This document shows positions 9,783 to 21,860 of a stretch of 31,487 bases of DNA, piece by piece. Both the position numbers and the translations under genes were made by a program. The stretch is from contig JNEM01009973.1 of NCBI GenBank assembly GCA_000697335.1, forward strand, positions 1 to 31,487. Reading direction: 5' to 3'. The notes beneath the pieces are model-generated. The model was not told the origin of the DNA. It was given only the letters and a program-made list of their open reading frames with translations, and ran no database searches. Every line of letters starts with the position of its first letter. Position 1 is the stretch's first letter. Source of the DNA: Conidiobolus incongruus B7586. Lineage: Eukaryota > Entomophthoromycota > Entomophthoromycetes > Entomophthorales > Conidiobolaceae.

Positions 9783-11100
9783 TTACCATTCAAAATCTCC
9801 ACTGGCCTTGTTGAAGAGATAATCTCTACCGTTTACACTAATAATACCATCTTTGAGGACACATTTCCACTTGTTTTTGGTTCTACTGACCTAAAATATT
9901 TTGAGTAAAAGAGATGATAACAATAGTAATATTCGATAGATAATTTACTTTATCGTATTGGCAAAGGATAATATGTTCAGTTTCTTCATTACCATCGTCA
10001 TCATTTTCTTCTCCTTCAGAATCGTCTAAAGCTGAGTTAATAGCATCTTCCTATTAAAATAATTAATACAATGTATTAAAATCGTTCAATTTTAAAATCA
10101 TATACATCTTCATCTAAATCGTCATCAGCACCATCAAGTTGTTCAACTTTAGATTCTTTTTGAACTTTATAGTTCTCAAGTATTTTGCGATGAAGTATTT
10201 TGTCTGATTCCTAAACACTTATTAGGCAGAATGAAAAAGAGAATTTGGAAGAGCAATTACATTCACATAAACACAGTCATTAGCACCATCGACTTGAGGC
10301 ACATTACCTGTTTAATCAAATCAATAAAATGCAAAATTAAAAAAAATTAAAAATAATACTTGTAGAGGTATGAGATTCTTGATTAGCTGATGAAGTAGAA
10401 GGAGTATACTAAAATAAAATGTTAAAAAAATAGAAATAATAATGAGAAAAATACTTACTTCATAGAGATTCTGATTTAATAGATCGGAACCATTGCCTAA
10501 GAGATTGGAACTAGCAGAAGCTAGACTTGCAAGATTGGCAGCGGCGACATTAGCACCTTCAACATATGTAGGGTGACCATCTACCATCTAAAGAAAGTTA
10601 AGGATATGAGAATATAGATAAAAGAAGCAATCACTTACAGCATTGTAGCCAGTAGTAGGGGCAAATAATGAGCCAGCAGACTAAATAACAATAAATAAAA
10701 GTAAAATTATATTTTAAATATAAGTTCTTACTTCAGCATAATAAGGGTTATAATCCTCATTATTGAGAAGCTGACTATTGTTAGAGTCATTATAATTAAC
10801 AGGTTCAAAGTTAGCAACTCTAGAGCTTGCGACTTTGAGTTCCCAAAGCTACAAAAAAAGTTAATAAAACCTTTTAAAATAAAATAATTTTTATTTACTC
10901 TTTGTAAATCTTGCAAAACGGATAAGTCAACACCATTATCTTCAAAATCTTTGGTAATATTAGTTATAACGTCATCGATAACGAAACGATAAACGTTACT
11001 CTAAAGTTTTTTAAAGCATAAACATATTAATAATCCCTTGTGTTGAATATTTATTATATATAAATATTGAATATTTACGTACAACAATAGAGTTAGACAT
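9783..11100 (-). CDS. TOA1: transcription factor IIA large subunit (alpha/beta precursor)
   Basis: Ten exons on the minus strand: 11100-11083, 11000-10899, 10848-10732, 10680-10639, 10587-10459, 10408-10360, 10307-10261, 10210-10106, 10050-9949 and 9890-9783. All nine introns are GT-AG, 50-82 nt. The CDS is 819 nt, 272 aa. Residues 7-50 (SNVYRFVIDDVITNITKDFE, then LWELKV) match the N-terminal helical bundle of TFIIA-alpha. The C-terminal 45 residues (HIILCQYDKVSRTKNKWKC, then LKDGIISVNGRDYLFNKASG, ending FEW) match the beta-barrel half that contacts TBP and DNA. Between them are a Ser/Ala/Asn-rich linker, the conserved PQVDGA (156-161) and an acidic stretch (about 194-232). TFIIA stabilises TBP on the TATA box during Pol II initiation. 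The first exon is only six codons (MSNSIV) and two others are 42 and 47 nt. QLDGADD at 192-198 fits the Taspase1 cleavage consensus. A TATA box and CCAAT motifs lie upstream. Confidence 0.95.
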
Positions 11101-11174
11101 TCTGAATCACGCGCGTGGGTAAATTGAGAAAGAAATTTGGTTGAGGGATATTTATGGACGCTCCCTGAATTTTT

Positions 11175-11193
11175 GGAGAGAAAGAGAGAGGGG
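11175..11193 (-). promoter_or_regulatory. pyrimidine tract near the likely TFIIA start site
   Basis: Nineteen consecutive pyrimidines on the minus strand, 75-93 nt before the TFIIA start codon and about 30-55 nt downstream of the TATA box. CT-rich stretches between TATA and ATG often mark transcription starts in fungal genes. Confidence 0.45.
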
Positions 11194-11224
11194 CAATATA
11201 TAGTCTATACTAAGATTTTTGTCC

Positions 11225-11232
11225 TTTATATA
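11225..11232 (-). promoter_or_regulatory. TATA box of the TFIIA gene
   Basis: TATATAAA followed by GG on the minus strand, about 125 nt before the start codon, within a locally less AT-rich promoter. Its position relative to the pyrimidine tract and CCAAT motifs supports a real core promoter. Confidence 0.55.
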
Positions 11233-11264
11233 CCTCTGAGGTCTTTCCCAAGTTCTATCATTTG

Positions 11265-11349
11265 ATTGGCTTAATATTTTCTGACATTAGTTTTGATTGG
11301 TAATTAGTAATCCCATTAAATTTAATTTTCTAATCAAATTTGGGATTGG
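11265..11349 (-). promoter_or_regulatory. three CCAAT motifs upstream of TFIIA
   Basis: CCAAT occurs on the minus strand at 11269-11265 (AGCCAATCA, a full NF-Y/Hap-type match), 11300-11296 (ACCAATCA) and 11349-11345 (CCCAATCC). All three share the TFIIA gene's orientation, and the nearest is about 33 nt upstream of the TATA box. Confidence 0.5.
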
Positions 11350-12001
11350 GAAGTAAATTTCAGATTAAAACACTAAATAATCTAATTCAAGAGGCGCATT
11401 AGTTAAAATATTAAATTATGAACCATTTTAAATTATTGTTTTGAATAATAGTATTATGATAAAGTACACTCTCAGAAGTATAGATGAACTTTGTAAAAAC
11501 TTTTATTAATAATTCAAGTTTGAATTTACAAAATTTATAATCACAGTATTCATTAAATGTGACAATTTGGTTGAATTATAAACAGTTGTTAGTATTATTA
11601 ATATTGTAATTTAAAATATATTTATTTTCATATTGATAATAAACAACTAAAGCATATATTTTATTCTATGAGAAAAAGTAAATTTTTTGAATTCCAATAA
11701 CTATATGGTATTTATTATATCATAAATAGGGCTAATTGTGACATATTATTATAATAATGGCTCATTAAAGATCATTTATTAATTTTTTTGATAATTTTAT
11801 GATCTCAACAAAATGTTTCAATCAATTCAACAATCCCATAAATAAAATATTGAATTAATGATATTAATTGATAATAGTTGGACTGCAAAAAAATAATAAC
11901 TGATACGACATTCTTCATTGATGAGAAAACAATAAAATAGTTTTAGAATAGTTAAAATATAATAGAATAAAACTTGCTAAATATATTAGAATAATCAAAT
12001 A

Positions 12002-15000
12002 ATGGTTACTTCTACCAATCAAGAAAATATTGATTCTCAAACCAATAATGCTAATGATAAAGCTGTCGAAGTAATTTTCACAATTATTGCATATTCGATT
12101 TATTAATCAATTTAGTTATCCGACGCTAGATCTATAGTTTTAGTCATAAATGAAGGCTGGGTTTTACCCCGTTCCGAGTGGCTTTTATGGATCTTGAATC
12201 GCATGTTTCGTCCTATTACTCAAGCTGATCGCTCAGTAATTTATTTCCAAATATTTATTCTTATATACTAATTTTGAATGTTATAGGAACCTTGTTATAA
12301 AATGTTAAAAATTTCATCAGAAAGAAGTCCTAGTTGGCTCTTTGATCCAAAATATCGTTTACCTCATCTAACCGGAATTAAGACCAATGATAAAGAGACT
12401 GCTTATCGATTAGTTCCTCAGACGAGAGTTTATACTATTTATCAAAAATATTCTTTGGTATATATGTTAGATTTTAGCAGCTCTTTAGCGACACTTGATT
12501 CACATAATAATGAGATTTTAATTGAAGAAGTGTTTAATGTGTGAGTAATATATTATTTATGAGTGAATACTAAAACTAAACAATTATTATAATTTATTTG
12601 ATATTTTTTAGTATGAGGAAGAGTTTATTGGGTGTATCTCAGAGCTTTGGAGTTCCTACAACGAATGAAAGGGGCTACATTCAAGTAATATTGTTTCAGT
12701 TTCATACAGGATTGAAAATAACATTGATTCTAGATTACGCCAACTATTTATTTAAGTATATTAGCGGATTGTGGGGACTTGATGCCAAACATTACCTCTC
12801 CAAGTACTCCAAGAACATGCTCATGCTCTACAGCCTCAAATGTTAAAGTGTTAATTCAAGGATTGCAACTCACATCGGACAATATCAATATGGTTTTAAA
12901 TATCGTTAGATCCCAATTGTCAGAATTACAAAACACTATTTCAAATACTCGAAATAATTCACATGGATCACATCTAAACAATAGCTTCACCATTCCTTCT
13001 GATGGTGGTACTCTTAGACATTTATTAGAAAATGGGGTTTTGGCTTCACGACTACTCCCATCAGACTGTGCTCAATCTTTAGTACTGATCACTGATGGTG
13101 TGTTAGATACAAGTTTTAAATCTCCTGAGCTTAACGCAATAATGAGACTAATGTCAAGAGATGGTATTCATCTCACCTCTATTCAAGTTGGTAACGGTTT
13201 GGGATTTGATCCCAGCTCATGCTTCGGCTATGTTCCAGATACTGAAGCCCTCCGCTTTTTGGCAATTTCGACTTGTGGTAGGTTTATCTATTCTCCAGAT
13301 TGCCCTGAGCCAGATGTATTTCCAGTATTTGATCCTGACGAATATCTCAACTCATATCTTGCTCCTAACTTTTATCATCATAATATTTTGTTTCAAAAAG
13401 CCAATTTAGATAAGACAAAACAAGATAATAGATATGCCAATGTCAATGCAGGGACAGAAAGGCCCTGTGATTTAACAAGATTGACTTTAGCATATTCTAC
13501 CCCTCATGTTAATGATCAACTTCCAATGAGCTCTGAATCGTCTTTTCCTTGGAATTTTTCTTCTCCTCCTCCTCCCACTGAATATGTACTGACTAGATAT
13601 CGGGACTATACTCTACCACTTGATATCTCATCCATCATGAATGCTAGGTTGCGCGAAGGTTTTTTTGTTGAACGAATTTTACTATCGGGAAATCAAAAAT
13701 CCAAAGTTGACAAAATCCATATCAATTTAGCACTCTTGTGGTTGCCTAACGTCGTACTCCAATACAGAATCAAAGCACAGCTCCCGAACGAATATCAATT
13801 CAGCCAAGCACACTTACCTCGATTCAAATATATTCGTATTGAAATGAATGTCCTCTCTTACACTCGATTTGCGCTATCCTTTGTGGATATTGATAACGCA
13901 CAAAAAATGATTGATCGAGCTAATCCGATTTTGGATAATGTGATGTCCCTTCACGATTTCTTGAAGAGCATCCTTTCTACAGATGATACACTTAAATCTT
14001 TGTCAACGCTGACTCAACAGTTTCCTATACTTAAACCTCCTAGAGATCGAGCTGTTTTTAATAGCGCACTTCATATCAATTCACTTCAAGATTTTGATAG
14101 AGGTCATATACGAGATGTTTGGAAAACTTTTGAAACAGAGAGACTCGATATGGTTTCTAATGGCCTTTTTGATAGAGGTATAGTTTCATTAATCATTATA
14201 CCTGGTGAAAATATTGAATCTCGAGAGGAAAGCTTGAAAAAGCTTGATGGTTATAAATTTAAACCCAAGGATTTTGAATGTATTACTATCGACGAGTTAG
14301 GATTTATTCCAATATCGGAATTTACTTACATCAAATTTTTCTATGGACAAAAGCAAGGACAGCAAAATTTCGCTAGTTTTTGCATTGTTCGTATTACCTT
14401 TGATACCCAATTTATTATCAATGTCAGGCTTGTATTTGTGAATATGAGATATTCATTGAGAAAGGAGTTAACTCGTAAATTTACCGACTTGGATCGTAAT
14501 TTGACAACTAAATCCGGCATTAAATTTCATTTAAAATCATATCTAAGACCATTAAGATATTTATTATTTGCTGTACCTCGCATAAACATCGAATCGTTTT
14601 CAGGAAAAGGTATTAACCTTTTTGGATCCCCCTCCTATCGTCTTTTTGGACACGATAAAGTGATTAAACCATTCCTCAAGCATGTCTCGCGCGACTGGCT
14701 CGAGTCTCTTCAGAACGATAGTTACTTCCAAGAGCATGGTTATCCTACTATTAATTCTTTAGTTTATACACTTCTCTTGAAGTCCAAGCTATCTCAAGGG
14801 TTTGTAGCAACAACTTATGACTCTGATCAAGTTACATTCTATAAAGAGATTGTGAAAATGGCGCCTGGTTCCAAAAATTATGATTCAGCCCCTGTGCAAT
14901 TTTGCATTCAATATCATCTAACCAATCACCCAGAGCTATCCCAAGTATCCACAGATATTTGGTCAGAACCAGTAACTACCACTGAAGGAAAGTTTTTGGA

Positions 15001-18000
15001 TATTGGACTTCGTACTATCCAGAGAATATTACAGATGGATCAAGTCATTGTTTCAAATTTACTCACATTTGATTTGGTGCATTCATGGTGTCGAGAAAAC
15101 ACTTGTTTGAGTGAACTCAATGAGATCACTCAGAGAGTTCCATTGAGATCCTTATTGCTTCCCAGTGTTGTGCTTTCATCTTCTTATATCTTCCCCAAAC
15201 CTCTTTTAATCGATGAACAATCTACTTCGCAAAAAGATTACTCAGCAGATATTAGTTTCTTTGAAACAAAACGATTTTTCAATATTAGACCTACTGCATC
15301 AACGAACTCTGATGAAAGCTTAGTCAAGTTGGAGTTATATCCTACTTTAACAGAAGAACAACTTCAGAGCTTTGATTCGTTTGTATTAACTTATATCTAC
15401 TTTCAGTTTTTTACAGAAGAAGCCATCTTGCAAATTTCTGATCATATTGCTTTTGGAACTCCTGATGACCCTTGTCGCATCCCTCTCAAGAAATTCAATC
15501 CTGACTATCACCTCATTCCTGAAATGGCATCTCTGAACTGGGGTTACGCCAAGCTTATTTCAAGTAATTATTTTACGTTGATTTTTGTACCAAGTGTTAT
15601 GGATCTCCTTATGTTATTTAAAAATAAGCTAATTTCTACTTCCGATCTCATCAGTGTTGAATTATGGTCCTTTGAGGTTATTAGAGAGGACCTCGAGCAT
15701 CGATTTAGATTAAATGTTGATCACTCTGGAGAGAAGCTTGTACAGCTTGGTGAATGTAGTTTGTATACAAGAATGTATCCTCCGCGTAAAGAGAATTCTC
15801 CATCCACCCTTGCTCTTCCAGACCGTGCCGAAGTTTGGACAGACTGGTCTAAGCCTCAACCTGTAGTTTGCGATTGGTTGCACAAATTACACAATATCTT
15901 TGACGTCATTATGAATCGTACTTACATTCAAACCTTGTATGCAACATGTTTGCAAAACCAACCATTGAAAAGTAATGACATTGATAAGCTTTTATTACTT
16001 TGTGATTCAATAACAATGGAAATCAACATGACGACATTTTTATTGTTTAAAAAATTCTTTAGTAAAAATCAAACAAATGCCGCAACCATAACTCATTATT
16101 GGTCTAAGAATCAAATTAATAAAAGGTTCCAGCAAACACTGGGTTGGTGCTTTAGCTCAGTCAAATCAAACACTGATGATGAAACCAGCTCGGTTTACTA
16201 TCACAATCCATTGGATGATCAAGAACAAGGTGTTTCAAGGCTATTGGATATTTTTGATAAAGCAAAACATCCTATTTTTATGACTTTTGATATTAGGCAA
16301 AATGTAACATATATTGATAACCAAACTAACCGTAATGTAGAAAAATTGGACAAGAATTTAAATAGTATACCTCTCGATATTGATATTGATTGGTCTGGTT
16401 CTAAACAAAACCAAATTCCTGATAATTATTTAGACAATGACTTTTTATCCTTCAATTCACCAAATGACTTAGAGGCTCAGTTAAAGATGAATCTTCATAT
16501 CCCAACTAGTTTAGACTCGATAATTCAAATGAATAAAAAACTTGAACCAACAAGTAAAATCCGCGATTTCAACACCGATTCTCCAGAGCTTCCAAAAGAG
16601 CCCCTAAATGATGTATATTATAATCACATCCTTGAGTGTTGCAGTGCACAGCTCGATTGGTTCATGAAACAAGAAATGCTCCAAGAACTTCTTAGCTGGC
16701 GCCCGCTTGGACTTGGTGTCCTTAAATTCGTTCATACAGCTTTGGATACTAAGCATGAATCTCTCGAGTCTCCTGCATTTTTCCGTATGCCACTTTCCTT
16801 TGTAAGAAAAGAAAGGGGTATAGCTCTCTTTAACCAGGCGTTACAACGATTGAACATTGACCAATTCCGAGCTAAAAAGGTTGGACCATATTTCCATGTA
16901 TTTTTAAAACAAATTCCAGAAACTTTTAAAGTGAATGACAAACTAATCAATACAGGACTCAAATTCTGTAAAAATAGTGTTATTGACTGTTATTCACACC
17001 AAAATACTGAAAATTATGATGGTGATACTGATATTGATTACCCAAATATTCCAATTCAACCTTTCTGGCTATTGATTTATCCTAGAGGAGAAGACTTATT
17101 AATTTATTTCTTTTCGCTAACTACATCAATTGAAGATCAACACAAAGTTTTGCTTCTAATCAGAAACTATATTGCCACTACTTTAACCCACGTTAATCAA
17201 CAAGTACTTCTCGAAGAACTCAATGAAACCAGGGAATGTAATCGATATCTCTTGGCTCCACCACTTGTACCAAACGAATATGACGATGATGATGATTCTG
17301 ACGATTTAGATGAAGAATACTCGGTTGCAGTACAACATGACAATGTTAATCTTTCTACTTTCATTCAAGAAATCAAAAACCATTATCCACTCACACATCC
17401 TTTCATTCCAGGCCAATTTCAGTGTCCTATGGTATTGAGACACACATTCCCACTTCATTGGCGACTCTCACCTTTTCAAGCATTAAATGGAATCATTGAC
17501 AAAGTTTTCCTCCCTTTTTCAGTCTCCAACCGTAGAAATATGTTTGTTATTGCTGAAAAATCATCAATATTCTATGTTCTATTAAGTGAAGAAGAGAGAT
17601 CAACTGAAGAAGCAGAGGAAAACTCTGTGAGACAACCGAGTATGATATCAGAACCTGCAGAGAGTGTCCATACTGGATATGATGAAACTCTTGGCCATCA
17701 CACACACTCTACAGTTAGTCCGGTCACTTCAATTCCTCCCTCTCCAAGCAACTCGAGGCGTCTTCCATTCACCCAACCAGTGACTGGAAAACAATCAATC
17801 GAGGGCCGTGAACTTATTATGGAAATTTATGGTATTCAACATCCTGGTACCGAAATTATTGAAGATTTAATCGAACTAATTAATAATCGATTAGATAATC
17901 ATATTACATTGAGTTTAATATCATCTTTTCTATCACGTAATGCAACTCTCAAACTCACCAAAGCAGATACACAGTTTATATTTCCCCTCCATCGACCCCC

Positions 18001-21000
18001 TACTAAGAACATTAAAATTCCTTTACCATCATTCATTCAGTACCCTGTAGTCATTATGTCCTATATTAAGCAGAATTTGTTAGAATACCTCAATCCATTG
18101 ACTGGTCCTGAAGTTAAGAGTAGCTTCCAGAAATGGTTTGAAACCAATTTTCAATCATCCAGCGAAACAGTTCAAATGATGACTGCGATTGTGCTCTTAG
18201 CGACTTCTTATTTTACTACAATTCGTTCTCTTCTCGATCATTATCTCCAATCGAGAGTTCAATAGGCTCTGGTATGGCATCGATCATGATGTTACCTACT
18301 ATCATAAATCAAAGTAATACTATTCCTAAGCTGGCCCTTCCCAAGAATGATGGCAAGTCATGTGAGTTTGTAAATAAGCTCATTTCTATGCCCGAATATC
18401 ATTTCAATCGATTTCTCAATCTTGAAAAAGATGAAGTTGAATTCTCTGATTTTACTATCAATTTCAAGATATGGACGATGGGCTCCGTTGATCCAGAGAT
18501 GATGATCAGTCAGTTGCAAAAGAGTATCAAACAGAGCATACATGACTATATAGTAGATAAAGTCATTCAATCCTTGGAAAAAGAATACAGTATTAAACTC
18601 AAGAAAGATAATCATCAAACACCTACTTTAGAAACAAACGAACTCGATATTGAAATTATGTCAAGGATATCTGACGATGGAGCCTCCACCATCTATCATG
18701 AAAATTATTTCTCAGATACTCCTAATGATTCCGATCAACCAATCGATTTAAATCCTTTGCTATTCAAACCAGTACCCAAGATTATTGATTATTCATCAAA
18801 GTCCAAAACGTTTCCTCCCGCTCTCTATCCATTTTTGGCAAATTTTCACTTGGTCAACAAACATCTATCATTGGTCACATATATGAATGGCTATCTGACT
18901 TGCACCATATGATGATTCCTGCAATTTTTGAATTGAAACCATTGGAAAATGACTTTAACTTAGATTACCCAGAACCAATTAGCCCAATTCGACTAAATTC
19001 CTCTAATTATATCCATCCCAAAGTCACTGAAAGTGGAAAATTCTTATTATGCAGTGGGTTGAAAGATCTTATACCTAAATTATTCTTCAACAAGCCTAAT
19101 CATCTCTTCCATCAATATCCCGAATATACCCCCACCAGAAGAAGCTCATCTGAGGAAACTGGTAGTATCAAGAGCGGATTTGCAAAAATTAGTTCCTCTT
19201 TTCCAAGAAATAAGGATGATCTCACTGTGTATAGTCCCATCAACTTGTTACATCACTGTAGCAAAGTTCAGTCAATCCAAATTGAACCATATAGACACGT
19301 GTACCTTCAAGTTGAGATAAATTACTGCTCCATCAAAATATACAGTTATAACATTGAAAAGCAAATTATCGATCAACTTTATCTAATGTTGCAAAAGATC
19401 GTGGCATGGATCAACACACGTCAGACCACCCTCGATTTTATCCTACTTCAGAAATTGGGCTTGTTCCACACACCACTTAACCTTGATGCTCTATCCACTT
19501 TAAATTTACATACCCATGATAACGAATCTAAAATGATATTAATGAACTCTTAATTCAACACCGTTATCCTCCTCACACTCTACTTACCAGTCAAGCTCCA
19601 AATGCACTCAACCCATCAGATTCCAGAGCTAGAATTTCAGAGTCTGCACTTATGAACATTACTGACCTTAACAACTTTGGAAGCATTAACAAATCACATA
19701 ACTTATCGGAGGATATAATGAAGAAAGTGAGCAACACTGATCTCAGAAAGGTATTGATTGAGATTATTCCATCAAATACCCAAAACCATTCCCAAGAATC
19801 CACAATTTACGATCCTCTTCAATTCCATGGTCACGATTTCCTCAATTTACTGAATCATGACGAATCCTCCGAGCATAATTCCGAAAATTCAGCTATAGCG
19901 ACGACCAACATACTACTTGACCTGATCCCTCTCGCCAAAGACCATGTTTTAACCACTTCTTTTCCAAGCAACCAAATCACCAACTTTTTGAACCACTGTC
20001 ATTATATCCACTTTTGCAGAATTCCTTTATTTAGGTTCAAATTAGATAATAAATCCAGTAATAGTGATTGGCTCTTCAAATCTGAACAGCTCGCTCAGCC
20101 CAACTTTTACGAATGGTACTCTGACGTCGCTAGCCAAATTTTGAAGGAGTATTCAATGTACCTGATGTCTTTGGATATGATTCATGTACCACTCAAAAAC
20201 GAGACAAGTTTTACAGCTCGATTGGATCAAACCACCGTTACAACTCAAGGCACCCTCACTCCCGATATAGTCCTCACTCCTAGTTATTATGTAAAATCCA
20301 TTAATGGCGCACTAATCATCGCTAAAATTCTGGTTCAGAATCAATTCTTCAAAGTGGACGTCTACTCTAACCTGTCCACTTGCGAAAAATCTAAATTGAC
20401 TGCTACATTCGAGCGTATATCCATAGCTATCTCCGACTTGAATAATAAGAGTCACGCTCATTCATTCACATTTGATTACCATGTACGCTATCTCCAGCGC
20501 TGGATGGATGGTGAATTAAGATCAATGCCACCACTGAATCCTCTCGTAATTCTTCAGGCTTTGTACAAATCTCCCCTTCAGCCTGGAAAATATTGTCATA
20601 ATAGCTTAATTCATAATTTGTACACTCCTCCTAAACCTTTTAGCATCAGAGATCTATACCTTTATATTACAAAATCACCCCAGAGATACGGTTTGAAGAA
20701 TCTTTATTATGAGAACAAATGTATAGGATTTTATGCAAATATGAACTACCCTCCAAACTATCGCCAAACGTTGGTCTTCTATATTCAGCAAGCTCCAAAT
20801 TCAACGAGTCAATACCAATTATTCTACTATGTACTTCATGTTAATATTGTTAATCATTATCCTACATCTGTTGAATCTGTTCACGATCCGGCAGCCACCC
20901 TTAACCCAGCTCATATTGACCAATTCATTGTCGACAAGCTAGATGAAGTACTTGAATTCCATCGCAAAGATACAATCTGGCGATCATTCCAATCCGAGTC

Positions 21001-21418
21001 CTACGAACTACAAGCCACCGATTTGGATACATTCCGCACGGAATTCTACCACATAGACCTCAAGCCCATCGAACCCACCTTCAGTGAAATCACCGAAAAC
21101 ACGCCAATCTCATGGTCCGAAGTGATCAACTCGCTCAAACGTGCATTCTCCCGCTCCCACCGCGAACTCTGGCTGGATAACGATCGCCACCTCATCCTCC
21201 TAAATCCCTACGACTCGCACTTTATGATCTACTTCAAATTCACGTACGACAGTCCCAACGACTCCCACCGACCTCCTAACCAAATTGAAGTGAGTGCAAT
21301 TAGCAGAGATCCCCGCGACCATTTAGCCAAAGTGGAATCGGAACACGCTACAATGGTACTCCGAAGTGTACTCTATTATATGTGGACCACTTTGTTTGGA
21401 CCCGTTACAGACACTTAA
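12002..21418 (+). CDS. SZT2: SZT2-like protein (KICSTOR complex subunit), frame-stepped in its last third
   Basis: Exons 12002-12070, 12116-12235, 12287-12540, 12612-12684 and 12734 onward are joined by introns of 45, 51, 71 and 49 nt. The N-terminal region matches animal SZT2 block by block: LVPQTRVYTIYQKYSLVYML resembles the human LVPSTRV segment, and EILIEEVFNVMRKSLLGV resembles EILFDEVFHALSRCLGGL. It continues with NVKVLIQG, LVLITDGVLD (about residue 286, vWA-like) and CFGYVPDTEALRFLAIST. A C-terminal block (IVAWINTRQTTLDFILLQKL) resembles the SZT2 C terminus. An acidic run lies near 17281-17312. SZT2 links GATOR1 to the lysosome in KICSTOR and so restrains TORC1 when amino acids are scarce. 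The total is about 3,070 codons (human 3,432). After 18262 the reading frame steps by -1 three times (near 18262, 18800-18909 and 19532-19550), each between long open frames and without usable splice sites. Sequencing deletions, recent decay or recoding remain open. The final frame closes at 21418. Confidence 0.85.
18230..18276 (+). other. first -1 frame step in the SZT2-like gene
   Basis: The main frame meets TAG at 18263-18265. The next frame is already open upstream and continues to 18909 with ordinary composition. The nearby GT dinucleotides (GTTCTC, GTTCAA, GTATGG) do not resemble the GTA/GTG donors used elsewhere in the window or lie past the stop, so an intron is unlikely. Confidence 0.6.
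18800..18912 (+). other. second -1 frame step in the SZT2-like gene
   Basis: The second frame ends with TGA at 18910-18912 while the frame one step back is open across the whole interval and runs on to 19550. The only GT candidates read GTCAAC and GTCACA, unlike every accepted donor here. Confidence 0.6.
19532..19550 (+). other. third -1 frame step in the SZT2-like gene
   Basis: The upstream frame ends at TAA 19551-19553 and the downstream frame opens right after TAA 19529-19531, so the switch is confined to 19 nt that begin with an A run. No donor-like GT exists for about 100 nt upstream, which rules out a normal intron. Confidence 0.7.
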
Positions 21419-21425
21419 TTTATTT

Positions 21426-21445
21426 TTAATCTTTAAAAAGATTAA
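21426..21445 (+). repeat. perfect 9-bp hairpin after the SZT2-like stop
   Basis: TTAATCTTT and AAAGATTAA are separated by two A, eight nt after the stop codon. It may help 3' end structure but is AT-rich and could be chance. Confidence 0.35.
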
Positions 21446-21860
21446 TTTAATTTAATTATTATTATTATTATTTAACTTACAAAAAATAAAATTACAAAAG
21501 GAATTAATAAAAAATCAAAAACAATAGGCTATAATCGAAGAAATTTATAAATTAATCAATTATAAATTTCGGTCTCTCATTAAAATCAGCAATAGAAACA
21601 ATAAAACTTAGATATCAAATACTTATTAAAATTCATAAATATGAATAAATATTGAATTAAATTAAAATTGAAAAATAATTTATTGAACTTTAGAATAAAA
21701 AAAAATTAATTTAAATAGTTAATAAGAACCAAAATAATCAAATGAAATCATATATGTTCAACAAAAGAGAAAAATAAAAATAAAGTCAAATTAAAATAGA
21801 ATAATAACATAGAGAAAAATAAATTATGACTGAAAGTAAATATTCAAAATTATAAAATAA
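21446..21860. other. AT-rich spacer between SZT2-like gene and tRNA-Leu
   Basis: It begins with a short ATT repeat and AATAAA-like sequences near 21486 that may serve the SZT2-like 3' end. Nothing else recognised. Confidence 0.45.

Larger units (their letters stand above)
11101..12001. other. divergent promoter region between TFIIA and SZT2-like genes
   Basis: The two genes start back to back about 900 nt apart. The TFIIA side carries a pyrimidine tract, a TATA box and three CCAAT motifs. On the SZT2-like side the sequence is AT-rich with no distinct motif. Confidence 0.6.

Noticed and set aside
12598-12846. 82-codon continuous frame that reads through the fourth SZT2-like intron
   Set aside because: Removing the 49-nt GTAATA...CTAG intron at 12685-12733 restores the main frame and the SZT2-like residues, so the read-through frame is not the product.
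18191-18265. Candidate intron GTGCTC...AATAG to explain the first frame step of the SZT2-like gene
   Set aside because: Joining there returns to a frame that stops within eight codons, and it would remove well-formed coding sequence.
18874-18964. Candidate intron starting GTCACA for the second frame step
   Set aside because: The donor differs from all others in the window (GTA or GTG), and both flanking frames are already open through the region.
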